Shown piece after piece: positions 32,391 through 35,638 of a DNA stretch of 35,638 nucleotides (position 1 is its first letter; each line of letters begins with the position of its first letter). The position numbers were made by a program, and so were the translations under genes. The notes under the pieces were generated by a model. It saw only the letters and a list, made by a program, of their open reading frames with translations. It ran no database searches and was not told the DNA's origin. This DNA comes from Chitinophaga pinensis (GTDB taxonomy: Bacteria > Bacteroidota > Bacteroidia > NS11-12g > UBA955), in assembly GCA_945890895.1 (NCBI GenBank), contig CAMDDG010000023.1:1-35638 (forward strand), in the 5' to 3' direction.

Positions 32391-34010
32391 CCACAATTCA
32401 TACTTTTTCATTTCCCGGTTTAATGGAACTAAACCTTTTAAACTATCGCGTGTATAATTTTTAGGAACAAGAAAATATTTGAAATCCTTCTCATCATTTG
32501 GAACTCGATAATTTTGAACAGTAATGTTAAAATAACGATATAAATAAGCTTGCATATACCAATCGTCTTTTAATGCTCTAAAAGAGCCTAAAACAAGCGA
32601 ACTATCGCCTTCTTTTTGATTCAGTGATGCTACCATGCTATTGATATCGGTCCATAATTCCTTATCGCGTTGGACTTTTCCTGCTTGCACGAATCCCCAT
32701 CCCCCGAAAACCAAGCAGATAAACACCATAAAATAAGGCCATTTTCTGCTGTTTAATAGAAACTTCTCCCAAGCAAGCCAGTAGTCTTTAAACCCAATTA
32801 CCACGGCCATTGCTGCAAAGGGAAAAACACAATAAATATAATACTCCGATTGCTTTAAGCTAATCATTATGGGTATGACTCCGGACAGGCTCAACAGCAA
32901 CAACCACTTAACTGTTGGCCTACCAAGAAATGATGATGCCTCTGATTTAAGCTTTGTCAACAAACCATTTTTATTGGCATTTTTCCTTCGAAAAAGTATC
33001 CATCCCAGAAAAACCGAGATTAACAGCATGGGCAATAAAGCCAAAATATAGTCTCCTATAATTTTGAATCGTGTTGAAACGGTTTGCACTTGTGCCAAAC
33101 TTCCCACAACTTGCTTTTGAAAATACCGTTGTAGTGCATCCACACTTTCAGGGAAAACCCACATCATTACAGAGAAGCTAATAACAAAACCAGCTATCAT
33201 TAAGAGTGTTTCAGAAACAATTTTAAGGATTAATGTATAAGAAAAATCCAATTGAATTCGGGTAGAAGATTGTAATTTATCTTGAGCATGATTCAACGAG
33301 TGCACATTACTTATTCTGTTTTCATCAAATAAATGAGAACGGTTATGAACGAGTCTGTAGAACCATGTAAAAATAATCGGTAAGCTTAAGGGAAATAAAC
33401 CTGTGAATCCTTTTGCCATGAAAGCCAAAAAAAGCATGCAACCGGAAACAAAAAGCCATAAGTATGAATTCCATCCACGGTTAAATGGTTTGTTGATCGA
33501 AGTAAATAATTGTGCTTTTAAATACGCCCAAACCGAACCGAGCACGAACACCAACATGGTATTTTCTAACATGTTGTTTTGAGCACATCGGTTAACAACT
33601 GGGACAGATATCCACATCAACAAAACCCAAGCAGGGCTAGGATTTTCACCCAATTCTATCCTGCAAACCAATCGATATAATTTAACTATTAAATAGGAAG
33701 AGAGGATAATAGTGGATAATGAATACAACCGTTCCACCCAATAATGATTTCCCAAATGTTTAAAATAAAAACTCTGCAATGCAAAAACTAATGGCGGATG
33801 CTCATTAAAATGCGGGTACAAAGATTCCGTGATTTTAAGTGACCATAATCCACAAATATCTTGCGCAACGTTTTGAGAAATGATGGCGTACAATACTCCA
33901 TCCATAAACATCCCCTTTCCGAACATGGGAAATAATGTGATGCAAGCAAAAGCTAATGGAAAAAGATAAAGTAGGTTTCTTTTCGATTTGAATGGATTTT
34001 TAAACCACAT
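32376..34010 (-). CDS. GT39/ArnT-like polyprenyl-phosphate-sugar glycosyltransferase
   Basis: The 544-residue membrane protein has about 10-12 predicted helices and an early luminal loop with KGMFMDGVLYAIISQNVA (catalytic-type Asp37 after helix 1), HFNEHPPLVFALQSFYF and FMAKGFTG, the hallmarks of the GT-C fold shared by PMT (GT39) and ArnT (GT83). Such enzymes move a sugar from a polyprenyl-phosphate donor to protein or lipid on the periplasmic side. The acceptor is unknown; the neighbouring GDP-fucose genes suggest a surface glycan or glycoprotein. It starts 32 nt after fcl, so it is the downstream gene of the gmd-fcl operon. Confidence 0.82.
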   Translation of the reverse strand: MWFKNPFKSKRNLLYLFPLAFACITLFPMFGKGMFMDGVLYAIISQNVAQDICGLWSLKITESLYPHFNEHPPLVFALQSFYFKHLGNHYWVERLYSLSTIILSSYLIVKLYRLVCRIELGENPSPAWVLLMWISVPVVNRCAQNNMLENTMLVFVLGSVWAYLKAQLFTSINKPFNRGWNSYLWLFVSGCMLFLAFMAKGFTGLFPLSLPIIFTWFYRLVHNRSHLFDENRISNVHSLNHAQDKLQSSTRIQLDFSYTLILKIVSETLLMIAGFVISFSVMMWVFPESVDALQRYFQKQVVGSLAQVQTVSTRFKIIGDYILALLPMLLISVFLGWILFRRKNANKNGLLTKLKSEASSFLGRPTVKWLLLLSLSGVIPIMISLKQSEYYIYCVFPFAAMAVVIGFKDYWLAWEKFLLNSRKWPYFMVFICLVFGGWGFVQAGKVQRDKELWTDINSMVASLNQKEGDSSLVLGSFRALKDDWYMQAYLYRYFNITVQNYRVPNDEKDFKYFLVPKNYTRDSLKGLVPLNREMKKYELWQKNR

Positions 34011-34042
34011 AAGTGCCCAAATGCCTTAAAACGAAAGGCAAG

Positions 34043-34972
34043 TTAAGACAGTTTCGATAAAAAATCTTGATATGCTAACGCGATTCCATCTTTTAACGCG
34101 ACTTTCGGTTTCCACCCCGTATCAAATAATCGCTGAGAGTCCATTAGTTTTCTGGGAGTTCCATTAGGTTTTGTTGTATCAAAAACCATGTTTCCGGTAT
34201 AACCAACAATTTCTTTCACCGTTTCTGCCAGTTCCTTAATGGTGACATCCGATCCATAACCCACGTTTACAAATTGCTTTTCGTTGTAGTTGAGCATTAA
34301 ATAAACCAAGGCATTAGCTAAATCATCGGCATATAGAAATTCCCTCATTGGTGAACCATCTCCCCACACCACTACCTCACTTGAATTGTTCAATTTTGCT
34401 TCGTGAAATTTACGAATCAGCGCGGGCAATACATGAGAATTTTCAGGATGATAATTATCGTTTGGCCCGTAAAGATTGGTTGGCATTGCAGAAATAAAAT
34501 TGCATCCATACTGATCTCTGTAGGCTTCACACATTTTAATACCTGTTATTTTAGCTATTGCATATGGCTCATTGGTAGGCTCTAACAATCCACTTAATAA
34601 ATAGTCTTCCTTTAACGGTTGAGGAGCCAATTTGGGATAAATGCAACTACTACCCAAAAACAATAATTTCTCTACGTTATTCTTATAAGCATAGTGTATC
34701 AAATTATTCTGGATCATCAGATTATCGTACAAAAATTCTGCTCGATAAACATTATTTGCATGAATCCCTCCCACTTTTGCGGCGGCCACAAAAACAATAT
34801 CAGGTTTCTCACTTTTATAAAACTCTGCCACTTGTTGCTGATCACGCAAATCCAACTCTGACGAAGTTCGAGTTATGATATGGTTGAATCCCAGCCGCTG
34901 TAATTCTCTAATAATTGCACTACCCACCATTCCTCGATGGCCAGCAACGTATATTTTTGACTCAGGTTTCAC
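34043..34972 (-). CDS. fcl: GDP-L-fucose synthase
   Basis: Fcl (WcaG) epimerises and reduces GDP-4-keto-6-deoxymannose to GDP-L-fucose with NADPH. The Rossmann loop is GHRGMVG (11-17), followed by [20 protein letters not shown] (active-site Ser), [10 protein letters not shown] (YxxxK) and [21 protein letters not shown] chose GTG at 34972, which gives [14 protein letters not shown], a normal family start of 309 residues, 4 nt after the gmd stop. Another GTG at 35008 would add 12 residues and overlap gmd by 32 nt. The pair gmd-fcl is the standard two-step GDP-fucose route. Confidence 0.94.
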   Translation of the reverse strand: MKPESKIYVAGHRGMVGSAIIRELQRLGFNHIITRTSSELDLRDQQQVAEFYKSEKPDIVFVAAAKVGGIHANNVYRAEFLYDNLMIQNNLIHYAYKNNVEKLLFLGSSCIYPKLAPQPLKEDYLLSGLLEPTNEPYAIAKITGIKMCEAYRDQYGCNFISAMPTNLYGPNDNYHPENSHVLPALIRKFHEAKLNNSSEVVVWGDGSPMREFLYADDLANALVYLMLNYNEKQFVNVGYGSDVTIKELAETVKEIVGYTGNMVFDTTKPNGTPRKLMDSQRLFDTGWKPKVALKDGIALAYQDFLSKLS

Positions 34973-34976
34973 AGAA

Positions 34977-35638
34977 TTATTCGAAATAGTTTTTGGCTTG
35001 GAAACCACCTTCCTTTAAATACAATTCTTTTTGCATTAGTCGAATATCGGATTTCATCATATCTTCAACCAATGCGGGCAAGTCATATTTGGGCTGCCAT
35101 CCTAATTTGGTTTTTGACTTGGTTGGATCACCAATCAACAAATCCACCTCGGTTGGTCGGAAATATTTCGGATCAACAAACACAACATCTTGACCAACGC
35201 TTAACATTGGTTTCACTCCAGTAGTTGACTGATATTTAGATTCATCGATTGCTGTGACAAAACCAATTTCATCAACACCCTCGCCTTTAAACTCGAGGCT
35301 AACACCTACTTCAGCAAACGACATTCTCACAAATTCTCGAATTTCGGTGGTTTGACCGGTTGCAATTACGAAATCTTCAGGTTTCTCCTGTTGTAATATG
35401 AGATACATGGCTTCAACGTAATCTTTTGCATGTCCCCAATCTCGCTTTGAATTTAAATTACCCAAATACAATTTATTTTGAAGACCCAGAACAATTCTAG
35501 CGGCTGCACGTGTAATTTTACGTGTTACAAAAGTTTCTCCGCGAATCGGACTTTCATGGTTAAACAAAATACCGTTGCATGCATACATATTGTAAGCTTC
35601 GCGGTAATTGACGGTAATCCAATAACCATATAGTTTAG
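34977..35638 (-). CDS. gmd: GDP-mannose 4,6-dehydratase (C-terminal part, partial)
   Basis: The open frame continues to the right edge. The C-terminal roughly 220 residues are visible, starting with [20 protein letters not shown], which includes the Lys of the SDR YxxxK motif at the edge, so only the N-terminal third is missing. The family blocks [60 protein letters not shown] and [10 protein letters not shown] are intact. Gmd makes GDP-4-keto-6-deoxymannose, the substrate of the next gene. Confidence 0.97.
   Translation of the reverse strand, partial: KLYGYWITVNYREAYNMYACNGILFNHESPIRGETFVTRKITRAAARIVLGLQNKLYLGNLNSKRDWGHAKDYVEAMYLILQQEKPEDFVIATGQTTEIREFVRMSFAEVGVSLEFKGEGVDEIGFVTAIDESKYQSTTGVKPMLSVGQDVVFVDPKYFRPTEVDLLIGDPTKSKTKLGWQPKYDLPALVEDMMKSDIRLMQKELYLKEGGFQAKNYFE

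Noticed and set aside
34973..35008. Longer fcl starting at GTG 35008
   Set aside because: It would overlap gmd by 32 nt and add 12 unconserved residues; GTG at 34972 sits 4 nt after the gmd stop and gives a normal start.

Overview
The window looks like a chromosomal segment of a Bacteroidota bacterium, most likely a Flavobacteriales-type aquatic heterotroph; the order is inferred. The evidence is AT-rich DNA, type IX secretion (T9SS) cargo with both type A and type B sorting domains, a PorP/SprF protein, the gene order nusB-DUF1573-yajC-coaE, a short CarB, and repeated use of the Bacteroidota promoter -7 element TAnnTTTG. No mobile element, CRISPR array, rRNA or tRNA gene was seen.

Layout. 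1-5633 (minus): a T9SS cassette of a 1430-residue repeat-rich surface protein, PorP/SprF, and the start of an OmpA/TPR-type partner cut by the left edge. 5634-5964: no gene. 5965-8585: a head-to-head pair of a membrane protein fusing a phytol-kinase-like domain to a DUF92 (phytyl-phosphate-kinase-like) domain, and a UbiA prenyltransferase with homogentisate-phytyltransferase signatures. 8662-11932 (plus): carB and a small exported LTxxQ-like protein. 11938-15866 (minus): ricT with a very long Arg/Asn-rich tail, gtrA and ldcA (overlapping), and a GyrI-like lipoprotein. 15921-19328 (plus): purS, DUF4286, mnmH, an SDR and gapA, closed by a strong terminator. 19550-24725 (minus): a 1262-residue T9SS type A secreted protein and a DUF4403 lipoprotein. 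24776-25594 (plus): pyrF, whose 3' end overlaps coaE. 25556-28133 (minus): nusB-DUF1573-yajC-coaE. 28252-30275: an unknown 151-residue protein converging on an M43-type metalloprotease. 30431-32280: ferredoxin and iscX diverging from an acyl-CoA dehydrogenase. 32376-35638 (minus): gmd, fcl and a GT39-like glycosyltransferase, apparently a GDP-fucose and surface-glycan operon.

The most interesting unit is 5965-8585. The three activities implied by the domains (prenol kinase, prenyl-phosphate kinase, aromatic prenyltransferase) match VTE5, VTE6 and VTE2 of plant and cyanobacterial tocopherol synthesis. In a heterotroph this suggests salvage of phytol or a related prenol into a prenylated aromatic lipid. 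The substrate is inference; the motifs are visible.

A second theme is very short or absent 5' leaders. TAnnTTTG elements lie 4-19 nt before the start codons of several genes, and purS and the 1262-residue gene both have -7 element, 4 nt, GTG. A third is a perfect 17-bp inverted repeat ending in a T7 run inside the signal-peptide coding region of the giant surface protein gene, which could act as an attenuator. Several start codons below were chosen from family alignment and promoter position rather than maximal ORF length.
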